From an uncultured Rhizobiaceae group bacterium (GTDB lineage Bacteria > Pseudomonadota > Alphaproteobacteria > Rhizobiales > Rhizobiaceae): a DNA stretch of 6,607 nucleotides. The stretch spans positions 1-6,607 of the forward strand of contig CALAIO010000210.1 in the NCBI GenBank assembly GCA_937923355.1. Reading direction: 5' to 3'. Each line of letters starts with the position of its first letter. The stretch's first letter is position 1. Both the position numbers and the translations under genes were made by a program. Shown here piece after piece: positions 5,381 through 6,607 of this stretch. The notes beneath the pieces are model-generated. The model searched no databases and had not been told where the DNA came from. It was given only the letters and a program-made list of their open reading frames with translations.

Positions 5381-6607
5381 CTAAACACCAAAATATTGCC
5401 TGATTCCAGACAAGGGTTTTCTGAGAATATTAAAAACAAGCGGCACATTATCTCCAGATATTTGAGCCGTTCCCTGCAAGCCTATTCGCAATTTATGACC
5501 ATCCTCATTAGATTTATCTTCGAGCCTGGCAATGATTGGAAAAACAAGAGGATCACCTGTCGATTTTTCTGCCCTATAGCTCTTTGCAGCTATCTTTACA
5601 TCAAAAGGATTGATTGGATCAGAATCGAGAAATATGCGTGCAGCAACCTCTTGGCCAAGGATAATTGCATCGCTTGCAGGAACCTTTATTTTAAATTCAA
5701 CATGCTCTGGATTGGCAATACGCATAATTCTTTCTCCCACTACGACTGGCTTTCCTATCCAATCATCTTTGGTGGAGAAAAGCACAAGCCCTTCTCTTGG
5801 AGATTTTAATTCAACCAAATCCAATTGCTCTTTTGCAAAACGCGTTTCTTCAATTGCAAGTTCGTATTCTGCTTTGGTGATAGCAAGGTCACGGCGACCA
5901 TCGCCACTACCAAACGCCGACTGCGAAGCGCGTTTGTATCTGGCGTTTGCAATAGCCATATTTCTGCTTGCAATCTCTAACCTGTTTTTAAAATCAAGCG
6001 CATTATAACTTAAAAGCAAATCGCCTTTATTAACCTGACTGTTGGGTAATATGTGAACTTCTTCGACAACGCCTTGAATGGGGGCAGCTATTACAAATGC
6101 GTCACGAGCAACAATTTCCACTGGTGCCAGAACTGTAAGCGGCACCGGTATGAAGCCCGTCAGAAACAAGAGGCAAGCTGTTATGATAAAATTTCGTTTG
6201 GAAAATAATGTCCACCCTGTTTGCGAGGCAGGTTTCAAGGCTGACCAGGCGTGGGCATACGTGCCTGCCAATCTGCTAGCCAATGACAAATCTTGTTCGG
6301 TTAACTTGCGATCTGAAAGGATCGTCATTCCACCAATGTGAATTTTGTTCTTGTTTTTAAAAGGCAAGTAACAGGCTTCACCAAAGGCATAGTCCTGACT
6401 TTTTTCTTGTTCTTTAAAAGTTATTGCAATTGCAGGCTGTTCTTCTAACGCCTGTTTGTTCAAACTTGCTCTAATTTGAGAATGGAAATATTTAACCAAA
6501 GGCGCATTAGTATTTACTTGTGAGACGGAAGAAATTTTTTCTATTCGCCAACCCGATTTCATCGGGTTTCCGCGATGCACAATAATCTGGTTACATGGAA
6601 TAAGTTT
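5381..6607 (-). CDS. HlyD-like membrane-fusion/periplasmic adaptor protein with a GAF-like N-terminal region (5' end beyond the right edge)
   Basis: The reading frame ends at TAG (5381-5383) and has no stop up to base 6607. A GTG at 6578-6580 would give 399 residues, but no ribosome binding site precedes it, and the bases before it still translate sensibly (KLIPCNQIIVHRG). An ATG six codons further in (6560-6562) has only a weak GGAAA upstream. I therefore treat the gene as 5'-truncated by the window. Numbering from the GTG, residues 1-115 are soluble and look like the C-terminal half of a GAF-type domain (CYLPFKNKNKIHIGGMTILS, 70-89, then a helix to AHAW). One membrane segment lies at about 130-150. 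The split lipoyl-like domain is at about 160-195 and 256-290 around a short hairpin (196-255). A beta-barrel (291-335) and a conserved C-terminal segment (GLQGTAQISG, 367-376) follow. The family links inner-membrane transporters to outer-membrane channels. Its partner here is clearly the adjacent M50-HlyD protein. The transported substrate is unknown. Confidence 0.88.
   Translation of the reverse strand, partial: KLIPCNQIIVHRGNPMKSGWRIEKISSVSQVNTNAPLVKYFHSQIRASLNKQALEEQPAIAITFKEQEKSQDYAFGEACYLPFKNKNKIHIGGMTILSDRKLTEQDLSLASRLAGTYAHAWSALKPASQTGWTLFSKRNFIITACLLFLTGFIPVPLTVLAPVEIVARDAFVIAAPIQGVVEEVHILPNSQVNKGDLLLSYNALDFKNRLEIASRNMAIANARYKRASQSAFGSGDGRRDLAITKAEYELAIEETRFAKEQLDLVELKSPREGLVLFSTKDDWIGKPVVVGERIMRIANPEHVEFKIKVPASDAIILGQEVAARIFLDSDPINPFDVKIAAKSYRAEKSTGDPLVFPIIARLEDKSNEDGHKLRIGLQGTAQISGDNVPLVFNILRKPLSGIRQYFGV

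Noticed and set aside
5372..5809. Plus-strand open frame of 145 codons
   Set aside because: It lies wholly antisense to the HlyD-like gene, which has clear family motifs in its own frame. The translation has no recognisable domain and is rich in residues typical of shadow frames.
5610..6008. Plus-strand open frame of 132 codons
   Set aside because: It is antisense to the lipoyl and hairpin part of the HlyD-like protein. No ribosome binding site or family resemblance was seen.
6550..6570. Inverted repeat (ACCCGATTTCATCGGGT) near the right edge, possibly a terminator
   Set aside because: It lies inside the open frame of the HlyD-like gene, has no T-run, and codes for residues that continue the protein, so it is better explained as coding sequence.

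Overview
All recognisable genes in this window lie on the minus strand, packed head to tail with gaps of 3 to 51 bases, so transcription runs from the right edge to the left. In that order they are: a HlyD-like membrane-fusion protein whose 5' part lies beyond the right edge; a large M50 (site-2 protease type) membrane protein with its own HlyD-like C-terminal half; the large and small subunits of a heteromeric acyl-CoA dehydrogenase of the PimC/PimD type; a RidA/YjgF-family enamine deaminase; and the N-terminal third of a threonine synthase-like PLP enzyme that runs off the left edge. No RNA gene, CRISPR array, insertion sequence or phage gene was seen, and no gene-free stretch reaches 300 bases.

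The proteins look most like those of a Gram-negative proteobacterium, probably an alphaproteobacterium. The paired acyl-CoA dehydrogenases closely follow the PimC/PimD pattern known from that class, and membrane-fusion proteins imply an outer membrane. The DNA is moderately AT-rich, which would fit a marine or other lower-GC alphaproteobacterium. This placement is an impression from protein style, not a database result.

The window falls into two modules. The right half (about 3257-6607) is an envelope module: the HlyD-like protein and the M50-HlyD fusion are separated by three bases and are almost certainly made together. Both carry a split biotinyl-lipoyl-like domain with a short helical hairpin, and the M50 protein keeps all the residues expected of an active intramembrane zinc protease. 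The N-terminal part of the M50 protein resembles the PqqD-like/RRE-like domains that bind peptides in peptide-modification systems. The likely role is processing and/or export of a protein or peptide encoded outside the window.

The left half (1-3205) is metabolic. The two dehydrogenase subunits are translationally coupled and have complementary missing motifs, which is the signature of an alpha2beta2 enzyme acting on CoA thioesters of long, dicarboxylic or cyclic acids. RidA and the PLP enzyme follow within about 30 bases each. RidA commonly removes reactive enamines made by PLP enzymes, so their adjacency makes sense. A 51-base gap with a strong ribosome binding site and a small perfect inverted repeat separates the two modules and is the only plausible internal control point.
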